From contig CAIZFE010000035.1 of NCBI GenBank assembly GCA_903932145.1, positions 1-64,000 of the forward strand: 64,000 bases of DNA, written 5' to 3'. The number at the start of each line of letters is the position of its first letter. The first letter of the stretch is position 1. Shown one piece after another: positions 26,258 through 35,412 of the stretch. The notes beneath the pieces are model-generated. The model was not told the DNA's origin and searched no databases. It saw nothing but the letters and a program-made list of their open reading frames with translations. The translations under genes and the position numbers were made by a program. Origin of the DNA: an uncultured Rhodopila sp. (GTDB taxonomy: Bacteria > Pseudomonadota > Alphaproteobacteria > Acetobacterales > Acetobacteraceae).

Positions 26258-26990
26258 GGTAGTACACGCGCACGTCGTCGAACCCGGCGCGCACCGCCGC
26301 CGCCGCTCCGAACGCCGCGCGTCCGCCGCCTTCGCAGTGGGTCACGATATGGTCGCCGGGCTCGAAGCCGACGCGATCCAGCATGGCGCGGACCTCCGAC
26401 GCCGGCTTGACCCGGCCATTGTCGAGCAGGTCGGTGTGGGAGAGATGCCGAGCGCCGGGCAGATGGCCGCCTCGGGCGTTCTTACGTTGGTCCTCGCCGG
26501 TGTATTCCGCTCGGGTGCGGGTGTCAAAGACGTGCGCCTCGCCGTTGAGCTGGGTCTTCAGCGTGGCGCGATCCACCAGGCCGACCGCTCCGGCATTCGG
26601 TCTGGCCTTGAAGCCGCTGCCGGGGCCAACACCTTGAGGCACCGAGGCGTCCGCCAACGCCGGCCAGCCGCCGTTCACGATGACCGCCCTGGCACCGAAA
26701 TATTGCAGAATGAACCAGACCCGGGCGGCGTTGGTCATGCCGCCCGGGTCATAGACAACCGCCGTCGCTGTGTCGTCGATACCGAGATCGGTGAGGGTCT
26801 TTTCCCAATAGGCGGTGTTCTCGAAGCCGCTGCCGGGAATTTTCGCGGCGGTGTCCCAGTCGTTGGACGGCGCGCGGATCGCGTTCGGTGCATGACCGGC
26901 GGCGAACGCGGCGGCGTCGCGGGCATCGAGATAGCGCACCGGTCCGAGGGCGGTGATCGCGTCAATTTCTACGAATGGGTCGCTTGGCAT
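26205..26990 (-). CDS. Rhodanese-type sulfurtransferase (two-domain)
   Basis: A 261-aa tandem rhodanese of the thiosulfate/3-mercaptopyruvate sulfurtransferase family. The first domain lacks catalytic residues (VVYDPGGMTNAARVWF). The second holds the active-site loop with Cys219 (THCEGGGRAAFG). EYTGEDQRKNARGGHLPGAR is typical of the interdomain part. It transfers sulfane sulfur to thiol acceptors. The CEGGGRA loop differs from the rhodanese CRKGVT and mercaptopyruvate CGSGVT loops, so the donor is uncertain. Confidence 0.88.
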   Translation of the reverse strand: MPSDPFVEIDAITALGPVRYLDARDAAAFAAGHAPNAIRAPSNDWDTAAKIPGSGFENTAYWEKTLTDLGIDDTATAVVYDPGGMTNAARVWFILQYFGARAVIVNGGWPALADASVPQGVGPGSGFKARPNAGAVGLVDRATLKTQLNGEAHVFDTRTRAEYTGEDQRKNARGGHLPGARHLSHTDLLDNGRVKPASEVRAMLDRVGFEPGDHIVTHCEGGGRAAFGAAAAVRAGFDDVRVYYLSFGDWAKDDTCPIVRD

Positions 26991-27240
26991 GGTGCGTTCC
27001 TGGCAGCTCTGGGGTTCCCGAGGCCGCAGTATCGCAGGGTTCTCCGCGGTTGTGCAGGGCCGGCCACAGGCAGCCGGAAACGGCGAAGCATCGATGCTAA
27101 AAGCAACTGAATATGCGACCGCACAGGCCGATCAGCGTGAATAGTGTGATCCGCGCCACGGCAGGACAGTTCTTTATCGGATCGGTTGGGTTTGGACGGT
27201 CGACGCTTATATGGAACCAGCAGCGTGATTTAAGGTCTGT

Positions 27241-30200
27241 GTGATAGGAATGAAATTGGTCCACCACATCGGTGCTCGCCGGGGCTTCCTGTGGTCTGGA
27301 CGCATGGCCACGCTGCTGAACACGGTTATTGTCGCTGTCATTTGTGCGGCCACGGGTCTGGCGATCTGGTTCAACCACGAGGCGGCGTTTGAACAGCATC
27401 AGCGCGGCATGACCAGCATGGGCGGGGTATTGGCGGAACAGACGGCACGCTATGTGCAGGTGATCGATCTGATTGTGCAAGAAGTTCAGACCCATACTGA
27501 GGCGATGGAGATCGAAGGCGTCGCGGACCTCGCAAGCCGGCTCGAAGGGCCGGAGATTAAGGCCTACCTGGCTGAACGTGTCAGGAATGTCCCGCAGGCA
27601 AACGCCATCGTTCTGATCGGGCGTGACGGCACGACGTTGAACTCGTCACGGGAGAGAGCCGTCCCCGCGGTCAATTTGGCCAATCGCGATTATTTCAGGT
27701 ACTTCCAGACTCACAACGATCCTGGCTTGTTCATCGGATCGCCATCGATCGGCCAAGTTACCGGTCGATTGAACCTGTTCTTCGCCCGACGCATCAGCGG
27801 ATCCGATGGCCGCTTTCTGGGGCTTGTCCTGGGCGTGGTGGACATCCGTTATCTGGGGGAACTCTACCACACCGCCAGCGAGCATCTGGGCGAAGCGGTT
27901 ACACTATTGCGCCATGATGGCACCATGCTGATGCGCTATCCGAATCCAGAGGCAGCCATTGGCGTGAAGTTGCCAACAAGCTCGGCGTGGTATGACCGGG
28001 TCGCCCGAGGCGGCGGCATTTACCTTACGGCTGGTGTTCTCGACGGTATCCCAGGTGTCGTCTCGGTGCATCCGTTGCACGATTATCCATTGGTCGTGAA
28101 CGTGTTGTTGCAAAAAGCAATCGTCTTCGCCGAATGGCGCACGCAAACGGTCTATATGATCGCGTTTGCTCTGCTTGCCACGCTCGCCTCCACGGCCCTG
28201 TTTATCGTGCTGGCCCGCGATTTCCGCCACCAGGTCGTGCAGAACGCAAAGCTGCGGGAGTCGGCGATGCGGTTGAGCGAAAACCAGCAGATGCTACGCT
28301 CCTATGCCGAGATGTCATCAGATTGGTTCTGGGAGCAGGATACGGATTTCCGCTTCACAACCGAATCAACCATCCCCTTCATGAATGCCCGCAACATCAC
28401 CGGCAAGACACGCCGTGAACTCGCCGATTCGGCGATGCGCGAAGAAAGATGGACCGCCCATGAGGCTGATTTAGCGGCCCGCCAACCCTTCCGCGACTTT
28501 CGCTGGGACAGGATAGGGTCGGACGGCGCCCTCCGCTTCATCAGCACGAGTGGCGATCCTGTCTTCGATCGGCATGGAGTCTTTGCCGGCTATCGCGGGA
28601 CCGGTCGCGACATCACCGCGGAAGTCCGTGCGAATGCCCGACTGGCCGAGGCCAATCGCGAGTTGCGGCTTGGCAGCCAGCAAATCGCGGCGGTGTTAGG
28701 TAATATAACTCACGGCGTCTGTCTGTTCGATGGCGCACATCGGCTGGTGGTGTGGAACCGCCGCTACGTTGAGATCTATAATCTGCCACCCGAGGCGGCC
28801 CAATTCGGCTGTTCACTTCAGGACACGTTTCGATACCGGGATCTAACGGGGACCGCGGCTGACATGTCACCGGCCGAGCATCAAGCTTGGCTTGTCAGAC
28901 TCGGCGCAGCCACCCAGCCGTCGAGCCGGGTCGTGACGCTCAAAAACGGCCGGGTCGTCATGATTCACCATCAACCAATGGCCGGTGGCGGCTTCGTCGC
29001 GACCCATGAGGACATCACCGAACGGCAGAAGGCGGAAGCCAGCCTGGCGTTCATGGCCCAACATGATGCCCTGACCCGCTTGGCCAACCGCGCCTTGTTC
29101 AACGACCGGCTCGCACAAGCCATCGCCCTGCTCGGGCGTGGCACCCAATTCGCTCTGCTGTGTCTGGACCTGGACCATTTTAAAATGGTCAATGACACGC
29201 TGGGCCATCCGATCGGCGATGGGTTGCTGCAAGGCGTGGCGGACAGGTTACGCGCGTGCGTGCGTGAGGGAGACACCGTGGCCCGTTTGGGTGGCGACGA
29301 ATTTGCCATCATCCAAACAGGCGTTGCGGATACCGGCGACGCGGAGATTCTCGGCGCCCGGATCGTCGAGGCCTTTCGCGCGCCCTTTGACGTGATGGGT
29401 CACCAAATTCCGGCCGGGATCAGCGTCGGGGCAACAGTGGCGCCCGACGATGGCGCGTCCGCGGAAAAACTGCTCAGGAACGCCGATATCGCGCTGTATT
29501 CCGCGAAAACCGACGGCCGTGGCACGGTTCGGTTTTTCGAGCCGGAGATGGACGCCCGCATCATCAAACGTCGCGCCATGGAACGCGACCTCCAGGATGC
29601 CATCGTTCGCGACGAGTTCGAAATCTACTACCAGCCGCTGATCAATCTGGCGGCCGGCACGATCACCGGGTTTGAAGCATTGCTACGCTGGCACCACCCA
29701 ACTCGTGGGATGGTCCCGCCAGACGAATTCATCCCCGTCGCCGAAGAAACGGGTTTGATCGTCGAGATCGGCGCCGGGGTGCTGCGCAAGGCCTGCTTCG
29801 AGGCGGAGAATTGGCCGGCGGACATCAAGGTTGCGGTCAACCTGTCACCGGTGCAGTTCAGAAAGCCGAACCTGTCCGCCACTGTCGAGCAGGCGCTGAC
29901 TGCCTCGGGCCTGCGTCCGGAGCGGCTGGAACTGGAGATCACGGAATCGGTGTTGCTGCATGACAGCGCCGGCACGTTGACGGCCCTGCATGAGTTTCGC
30001 GCCATGGGTGTGGCCATCGCCCTGGATGATTTCGGCACCGGATACTCATCGTTGAGCTATCTGCGCAGCTTTCCGTTCGACAAGATCAAAATCGACAAAT
30101 CCTTTGTGCGTGACCTGATGACGAACAAAGAGTCCATGTCGATCGTTCGCGCCGTCGCCGGATTAGGGCAAAGCCTGAACATCAAGATATTGGCGGAGGG

Positions 30201-30363
30201 CGTTGAAACATTGGAGCAGCTAGAAGCCTTGAAGCAAGAAGGCTGCACGGAAGTGCAGGGTTACCTTTTCAGCCGCCCGATGCCCGCCGGCGAGGTGCCG
30301 GGGTTGATCGAACGCTTGAGATGTATCGATCAGTTTCTATACTCAAAGACGCCGATAATCTGA
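27241..30363 (+). CDS. Membrane sensor with PAS, GGDEF and EAL domains
   Basis: A 1040-aa c-di-GMP signalling protein (ATG 27250 is an alternative start). An N-terminal helix (about 25-43), a periplasmic double-CACHE sensor (NRDYFRYFQTHNDPGLFIGSP) and a second helix (about 305-325) are followed by two PAS regions. The GGDEF domain has an intact GGDEF at residues 684-688 and an RxxD inhibitory site (REGD) five residues before it. The EAL domain has EAL at 812-814, and later DDFGTGYSSLSYL. Both making and breaking of c-di-GMP are possible by motif. It stands alone and converges with the giant PEP-CTERM gene. Confidence 0.93.
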   Translation: MIGMKLVHHIGARRGFLWSGRMATLLNTVIVAVICAATGLAIWFNHEAAFEQHQRGMTSMGGVLAEQTARYVQVIDLIVQEVQTHTEAMEIEGVADLASRLEGPEIKAYLAERVRNVPQANAIVLIGRDGTTLNSSRERAVPAVNLANRDYFRYFQTHNDPGLFIGSPSIGQVTGRLNLFFARRISGSDGRFLGLVLGVVDIRYLGELYHTASEHLGEAVTLLRHDGTMLMRYPNPEAAIGVKLPTSSAWYDRVARGGGIYLTAGVLDGIPGVVSVHPLHDYPLVVNVLLQKAIVFAEWRTQTVYMIAFALLATLASTALFIVLARDFRHQVVQNAKLRESAMRLSENQQMLRSYAEMSSDWFWEQDTDFRFTTESTIPFMNARNITGKTRRELADSAMREERWTAHEADLAARQPFRDFRWDRIGSDGALRFISTSGDPVFDRHGVFAGYRGTGRDITAEVRANARLAEANRELRLGSQQIAAVLGNITHGVCLFDGAHRLVVWNRRYVEIYNLPPEAAQFGCSLQDTFRYRDLTGTAADMSPAEHQAWLVRLGAATQPSSRVVTLKNGRVVMIHHQPMAGGGFVATHEDITERQKAEASLAFMAQHDALTRLANRALFNDRLAQAIALLGRGTQFALLCLDLDHFKMVNDTLGHPIGDGLLQGVADRLRACVREGDTVARLGGDEFAIIQTGVADTGDAEILGARIVEAFRAPFDVMGHQIPAGISVGATVAPDDGASAEKLLRNADIALYSAKTDGRGTVRFFEPEMDARIIKRRAMERDLQDAIVRDEFEIYYQPLINLAAGTITGFEALLRWHHPTRGMVPPDEFIPVAEETGLIVEIGAGVLRKACFEAENWPADIKVAVNLSPVQFRKPNLSATVEQALTASGLRPERLELEITESVLLHDSAGTLTALHEFRAMGVAIALDDFGTGYSSLSYLRSFPFDKIKIDKSFVRDLMTNKESMSIVRAVAGLGQSLNIKILAEGVETLEQLEALKQEGCTEVQGYLFSRPMPAGEVPGLIERLRCIDQFLYSKTPII

Positions 30364-30454
30364 AAATTTAAATCCTATCGTTTACTGATCGAGATTGCCA
30401 TTTTGGTTCGATAAACAAATATTTATCAATACTGCTCTCACTCGGCAATCGCGC

Positions 30455-30485
30455 CCGGCCCGCACAGCAAGTCTGCACGGGCCGG
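30455..30485. terminator. Hairpin between convergent genes
   Basis: Arms ccggcccg (30455-30462) and cgggccgg (30478-30485) form an 8-base perfect stem with a 15-base loop between the GGDEF-EAL stop and the PEP-CTERM stop. No T-run follows directly on either strand, so intrinsic termination is only suggested. Confidence 0.45.
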
Positions 30486-30501
30486 CATATCGGCCTTTCC
30501 T

Positions 30502-33500
30502 CTAGGAAGCGATCGCCAGGGAACCCGTGAGCCGCCGCCGGCGCAGGGTGCGCAGGAACGCGACCGCCATGCCGAACAGACCGATGCTGGCGGGCTCCGG
30601 CACGTCGGTCGAAGCCAGCGTGATCGACGCGGACAACGCATCCGCCGAGTCGGTCCCGCTGTAGATCACCGGCGCGGTGATCGGGTCGAACAGGTTTTGC
30701 GCCAGCAGGTTCTGACCGCCCGCGGCCGCGGCTGCATCAACCGTGCTGCTGTCGTTGGCACCCGACGCATAACCCACCACGAAATTCACCCCGAACGCGC
30801 TGTTGACCCCGGTCATCAGGAACGACACGTCCAGCGTGACCAGGCCGTTAACCGACGTCGTGGCCAGCGAATCCACCGCGTTACTGAAGTCCGAGGTCAG
30901 GCTGGAGGCAGAACCCGACAGCGACTCCGACATCAGGTTGACGCCGTAGGCTTTGACCGAGAACTCCACATCCGTCGGCGAACCGCTGCCCTGTGCATTC
31001 AGCAGTCCGAGAACGAGATGGGAGGAACCGGCGCTCAGACCCAACTGAGCCAGGTTGACGGTTATGGAGACATCGCCACTGCTCGTCGAGCTGGTGGCCG
31101 ATCCGACGTCGCTGCCGCCGATCGCCCCGAACGCCAGTACGCCGGACCCGGATGTGGTGAGCATCGACGAGACCGCGGTATGGCCGCTCATGGCGCTGGC
31201 TGCGTTGGCGGCGGACGGTGCCGCGGTGGCGGCGGAGAACGCCTGATAGCCCAGGTTGACGGTCGACATCCCGGCCGAGCTGCCGCCATTGGCCTGTGAC
31301 TGCGACGTGATCCCGCTGCCCGCTCGGACAGTCTGCGAGGTCGCGGAGACTGTCACGTTGTCGCTGCTGCTGTTGGCTACGGCCATGCCGGTGGAGCCGG
31401 TGTTGCCGTTGGTGACCGTGTTTGCGGTCGCCTGTTGGCCGGCCGTGGTCGTGGCCACGGATTTCGCCTGCGCCACGCCCTGGACCCCGCCGCCGGTTGC
31501 CCCGGTGCCGCCGGTCGCCGTGGCATTCGCGTTGGCGGTCCCACCGGAGGCAGCCATTGCTGCCTGGCTGAATGCGCCGCCGCCGTTGGCGCCCGAGCCG
31601 GTGCCGTTGCCAGTCCCTCCCGTGCCACCGGTCGCAGTGGTGTTCACCGTCCCGGTGGTCGCGGTGCCGCCCGCCTGCGCGGTGCCGGTGCCACCAAGTC
31701 CACCATTGCCGTTGGCGATTCCGGTGCCCCCGTTGCCGCCCGTGCCCCTGCCGGTCGCGTTCACGTTCGTGCTGGTGGAGATGGTCTGGTAGGTTGAGCC
31801 GCTCGCACCCGCACCGCCGTTCTGCGCTGAACCGCCAGCAATGCTGCCGGCATTGCCACCAGAGCCACCGTTCGCGGCAAGGCTCGTAACTACGACTGCG
31901 GACGTGGTATCCGCGAGGCCGAGGGCGAAGGAAGCCGCCCCGCCCTGGCCTGCCACGCCACCGGCGCTTCCACCGCCGGTGCCGCCGGTAGCTGTGCGGG
32001 TTAGATTAAGCGTCCCCGCGGTCGCGACAGAGGTGGTTGTTTCAGTCTGCAACGCTGCTCCGCCTGATCCGCCGTTGGCGAAATTGCTCCCGGCGCCCCC
32101 GGCTCCGCCATGTAAGGTCACGCTGGAGATAGCGCCGCTGGCCAGGCTGGCCGTCTTGGCCGCACCGTTGGCGCTGCCGCCAGATCCGCCGCTGAAGCCA
32201 GACCCGATACCTGCGCCACCCGTTCCGCCGGACACCGTCACCGACGCGTTGGACTGCTGGCCGGATGAGCTCGTCGTAGTCGCCGAACTGGCCCCCAAAG
32301 CCCCGCCGCCAGCACCACCGTTTCCCGTCGTGGTGGCAGCGCCACCCGTTCCGCCAACGATGGTCAGCGAATTCGTTGCGGCCTGCGTGGTGGACGAAGC
32401 CGAATCGGTCCCCAATGCCGATCCGCCGGCGCCACCGGTTCCGCCACTTGCGCCATTGCCGCCGAGACCGCCGGCAACATATGAATTCGTTGCGGCTGTG
32501 CTGGCGCTGGACAAGGTTGTGTTCGTCTCGATGGCCACCCCGCCGTTGCCGCCGGCTCCACCATTCGCACCGGTGCCGCCGGTGCCGCCGGTCACATTGT
32601 CCTGCACATTGGTGGATCCGGCGGTTGCCGATACGGTCTGACCGATCGTGATGGCACCGCCCGCCGCCCCGGGGTTGGCGGCGCCGCCGGTGACGGCCGC
32701 CGGTGATCCACCTGCGCCGCCGACACCTTGGATCAATGTGTTGACGGTGCTGGAAGTACTGTCGATGAATCGCGAAGTGGCGGCAACCGAGCCGCCGAGC
32801 CCGGCGGCGCCGCCACCCGTGGTGCTGCCGCCCGCGCCTCCGATAGGGGCATCCCCGTTTTGGTTCAGGTTGAGGAACTGCCGCAGATTCAATGTGCCGC
32901 CGTTGGTGGTACCCGCTGCGATGTTGGCAGCATTGATATTGGCGCCGGCGCCGCCAGATGCGCCACTGGCGCCAGCCCCGCCTACGCCGGCGTAGAGGAC
33001 GGACCACGCCGTTGCGGCATTGACGCCGGTGACAGTGGAGGAACTGAGCGCGGTACCGCCGGTGCCTCCCGTAAAGCCAACGCCGGTTCCGGTGCCGCCG
33101 GCGCCCCCTGTTGCGGTCACAATCGACTGGGGTCCCGCGCCGGTGGTGGTCGTGCCCGTTGTTGCCGAACCGTTCGACAACGCCGTTCCGCCGGTGCCGC
33201 CATTGCCCGTCGTGGTGGCGCTGCCACCCATTCCGCCGCGGACGGTTACCACAGCCGTTGCGGCCTTCGTGGTGGATGACGCCGAATCTGTTCCCGACGC
33301 CGAGCCGCCGGTGCCCCCTGTTCCGCCATTTGCGCCATTGCCGCCATGACCGCCTAACACTTCCGAAATCGTTACGGCAGTGCCGGCGCTGGACGAGGTT
33401 GTGGTCGTCTCGGTGGCCCCACCGCCGATGCCGCCGGCCCCACCATTCGCACCGGTGCCGCCGGTGCCGCCAGTCACCTTGTCCTGCACGTTGGTGGATC

Positions 33501-34962
33501 CGGCGATTGCCGATACGGTCTGGCCGATCGTGATGGCACCGCCCGCCGCCCCGGGGTTGGCGGCACCGCCGGTGACGGCCGCCGGCGATCCACCTGCGCC
33601 GCCGACACCTTGCATCGATGTGTTGACGGTGCTGGAAGTACTGTCGATGAATTGCGAAATGGCGGCGACCGAGCCGCCGAGCCCGGCGGCGCCCCCACCC
33701 GTGGTGCTGCCGCCTGCGCCGCCGGTAGGGGCGTCCCCGTTTTGGTTCAGGTTGAAGAACTGCTGTAGATTCAATGTGCCGCCGTTGGTGGTACCCGCTG
33801 CGATGTTGGCAGCATTGATATTGGCGCCGACACCGCCAGATGCGCCGCTGGCGCCAGCCCCGCCTACGCCGGCGTAGACGACGGACAACGCCGTTGCGGC
33901 ATTGACGCCAATGGCGGTGGAGGAACTGAGCGCGGTACCGCCCGTGCCGCCGGCATTGCCAACGCCGGTTCCGATGCCGCCGGCACCGCCCGCTGCGGTC
34001 ACGATCGATCGGGGTCCCGCGCCGGTGGTGGTCGTGCTCGTGGTCGCTATACCGGTCGACGAAGCGGTGCCGCCGGTGCCGCCATTGCCGGACGTACCCG
34101 ACGATCCGCCGGTGCCCCCGGCGACGGTAGCGGTGAGTATCGAATTATCGACACCGTTGGCTGTGGAGGAGCCGGTCGCGACGCCACCCGAGCCGCCATT
34201 GAAGCCACTGCCGGCGCCCGATCCGCCTGCGCCGCCGAACACATAAACGACCGAATTGGGCGTTTGGCCAGTGGCGCCCGCCGTCGCCGAACCGGCGCCC
34301 GAGGCCGTTCCGCCGGCGCCGCCAATGCCCGTCGTGGTCGCGTTACCGCCCGCTCCGCCGCGGATAGACAGCGACGTTGTTGCCGCCTGGGTGGCGGATG
34401 ACGCCGAGCCGGTTCCGGCTGCTGCGCCACCGGTCCCGCCGGTTCCACCCGTTACACCGTTGCCGCCGCCGCCGCCGGTGCCGGTCGCGTTGGCGGCGGC
34501 TGCGCCCTGGGTATTGGCAGCCGTCGCGTCCGCCTCAGCCGCGCCGCCGATACCGCCGTTACCGCCAGCATTGGTTGTGCCGGTCCCACCGGCCGCCCCA
34601 CTGCCGCCCGTTCCGCCGGTGGCGGTTGAGTTGGCGGTGCCGGTCCCGCTGCCAGCCAGACTGGTGTTCGAGGATGCTGTGTCGGCACTGCCCGCACCAC
34701 CGGTCCCACCAGGGTTGCCGGCTGCTCCGGTACCACCTGTACCTCCAGTACCACCCGCCGCATTCGCGGTATTGGTCGCGTCGGTCGGGGTGTTGGCGGT
34801 GGCGCTGCCGGCGGTGCCGGTTCCTCCCGTGGCACCCGTGCCAGCGGTCGCGTTGGCCCCCGCGGTGCCGTTGTTGGTCACCGAAGCGGCTGAGGCGGGA
34901 TTTGCGGCCGCCAACATCGCCATGAACGCGGCGGCACTGAAACCTGTGGTCGGGCGGGTCAT
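30502..34962 (-). CDS. Giant Gly/Ala/Thr-rich PEP-CTERM surface protein
   Basis: A 1486-aa secreted protein. I start it at ATG 34962 (MTRPTTGFSAAAFMAMLAAANPASA), a clean signal peptide with AxA cleavage; the open frame above this has only TTG/GTG starts. Residues about 35-1180 are GGxGG-type repeats rich in Gly, Ala, Thr, Ser and Asn, and I see no cysteine. Residues about 1250-1440 look globular (GAIGGSDVGSATSSTSSGDVSITVNLAQLG). The C-terminus is a PEP-CTERM signal: VPEPASIGLFG, a hydrophobic helix and RRRR, which an exosortase would process. No exosortase gene is in the window. The protein contains an 882-base tandem duplication. It is preceded by a BLUF-TetR regulator gene on the same strand. 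Confidence 0.88.
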   Translation of the reverse strand: MTRPTTGFSAAAFMAMLAAANPASAASVTNNGTAGANATAGTGATGGTGTAGSATANTPTDATNTANAAGGTGGTGGTGAAGNPGGTGGAGSADTASSNTSLAGSGTGTANSTATGGTGGSGAAGGTGTTNAGGNGGIGGAAEADATAANTQGAAAANATGTGGGGGNGVTGGTGGTGGAAAGTGSASSATQAATTSLSIRGGAGGNATTTGIGGAGGTASGAGSATAGATGQTPNSVVYVFGGAGGSGAGSGFNGGSGGVATGSSTANGVDNSILTATVAGGTGGSSGTSGNGGTGGTASSTGIATTSTTTTGAGPRSIVTAAGGAGGIGTGVGNAGGTGGTALSSSTAIGVNAATALSVVYAGVGGAGASGASGGVGANINAANIAAGTTNGGTLNLQQFFNLNQNGDAPTGGAGGSTTGGGAAGLGGSVAAISQFIDSTSSTVNTSMQGVGGAGGSPAAVTGGAANPGAAGGAITIGQTVSAIAGSTNVQDKVTGGTGGTGANGGAGGIGGGATETTTTSSSAGTAVTISEVLGGHGGNGANGGTGGTGGSASGTDSASSTTKAATAVVTVRGGMGGSATTTGNGGTGGTALSNGSATTGTTTTGAGPQSIVTATGGAGGTGTGVGFTGGTGGTALSSSTVTGVNAATAWSVLYAGVGGAGASGASGGAGANINAANIAAGTTNGGTLNLRQFLNLNQNGDAPIGGAGGSTTGGGAAGLGGSVAATSRFIDSTSSTVNTLIQGVGGAGGSPAAVTGGAANPGAAGGAITIGQTVSATAGSTNVQDNVTGGTGGTGANGGAGGNGGVAIETNTTLSSASTAATNSYVAGGLGGNGASGGTGGAGGSALGTDSASSTTQAATNSLTIVGGTGGAATTTGNGGAGGGALGASSATTTSSSGQQSNASVTVSGGTGGAGIGSGFSGGSGGSANGAAKTASLASGAISSVTLHGGAGGAGSNFANGGSGGAALQTETTTSVATAGTLNLTRTATGGTGGGSAGGVAGQGGAASFALGLADTTSAVVVTSLAANGGSGGNAGSIAGGSAQNGGAGASGSTYQTISTSTNVNATGRGTGGNGGTGIANGNGGLGGTGTAQAGGTATTGTVNTTATGGTGGTGNGTGSGANGGGAFSQAAMAASGGTANANATATGGTGATGGGVQGVAQAKSVATTTAGQQATANTVTNGNTGSTGMAVANSSSDNVTVSATSQTVRAGSGITSQSQANGGSSAGMSTVNLGYQAFSAATAAPSAANAASAMSGHTAVSSMLTTSGSGVLAFGAIGGSDVGSATSSTSSGDVSITVNLAQLGLSAGSSHLVLGLLNAQGSGSPTDVEFSVKAYGVNLMSESLSGSASSLTSDFSNAVDSLATTSVNGLVTLDVSFLMTGVNSAFGVNFVVGYASGANDSSTVDAAAAAGGQNLLAQNLFDPITAPVIYSGTDSADALSASITLASTDVPEPASIGLFGMAVAFLRTLRRRRLTGSLAIAS
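32306..34069 (-). repeat. Tandem duplication, 2 x 882 bases, in the PEP-CTERM gene
   Basis: Bases 33188-34069 and 32306-33187 align in register with an offset of exactly 882 bases (294 codons) at several checked points. Both copies encode YAGVGGAGASGASGG, NINAANIAAGTTNGGTLNL, a QNGDAP segment, FIDSTSSTVNT, AVTGGAANPGAAGGAITIG and GSTNVQD. Copies differ by scattered substitutions, so the event is not very recent. Boundaries are approximate. Confidence 0.8.
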
Positions 34963-35412
34963 GAAGGGCACTGGCGAGTTCCTTTGCGATGGCGTGTGGA
35001 AACGCACCAATTTTGCCTCGTTTGTGCAAAATTGATACTATTGCGCTCATTTTAGGGATTATTTCGACAGATAACAGGAAAATTACTTGGACTGAGTCAG
35101 TTTTAAATCCTGATTTGTTCTCAAAAACCAGTTGAGGGTTCAGTAGCGACCGTCGATGCCTCATCGTCATCGGGCCTGTTCCCAACCGCACCAACCTGGA
35201 TGGTGACGCCAAAGCGCCCTCAATGTCCGCTGGCGTGATCGATCTTCCGCCGCGACTTGTCGTTGCTGGCGGACTTTGTGGACAGGACGGGCCGCAAATC
35301 CAGGGCGAGCGTGACTGGCCTTGCTCACTGTCATCGGTCGCCTGGCAGTGCGTACCATCAACCCGGGCGCCCAGACGCCGCTGCCTCGCGCGGCCCCCCC
35401 CCCCCGGCGGAC
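34963..35412. other. 450-base regulatory gap upstream of the PEP-CTERM gene
   Basis: There is no gene. Bases about 35015-35140 are strikingly AT-rich compared with the surroundings and probably hold the promoter of the giant gene. The end nearest the BLUF-TetR gene holds a run of 12 C (35394-35405). I could not fix -35/-10 boxes with confidence. Confidence 0.5.
35394..35405. repeat. Homopolymer run of 12 C
   Basis: Twelve consecutive C lie 7 bases beyond the stop codon of the BLUF-TetR gene (G-tract in its transcript). Long G/C tracts slip easily during replication. Its place after the stop means length change would not alter that protein but could affect mRNA 3' structure. Confidence 0.9.

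Noticed and set aside
31256-35035. Long Pro-rich plus-strand frames opposite the PEP-CTERM gene
   Set aside because: They are mirror images of GGN-rich codons on the minus strand. The minus-strand frame has a signal peptide and a PEP-CTERM end, and the plus-strand ones have neither.
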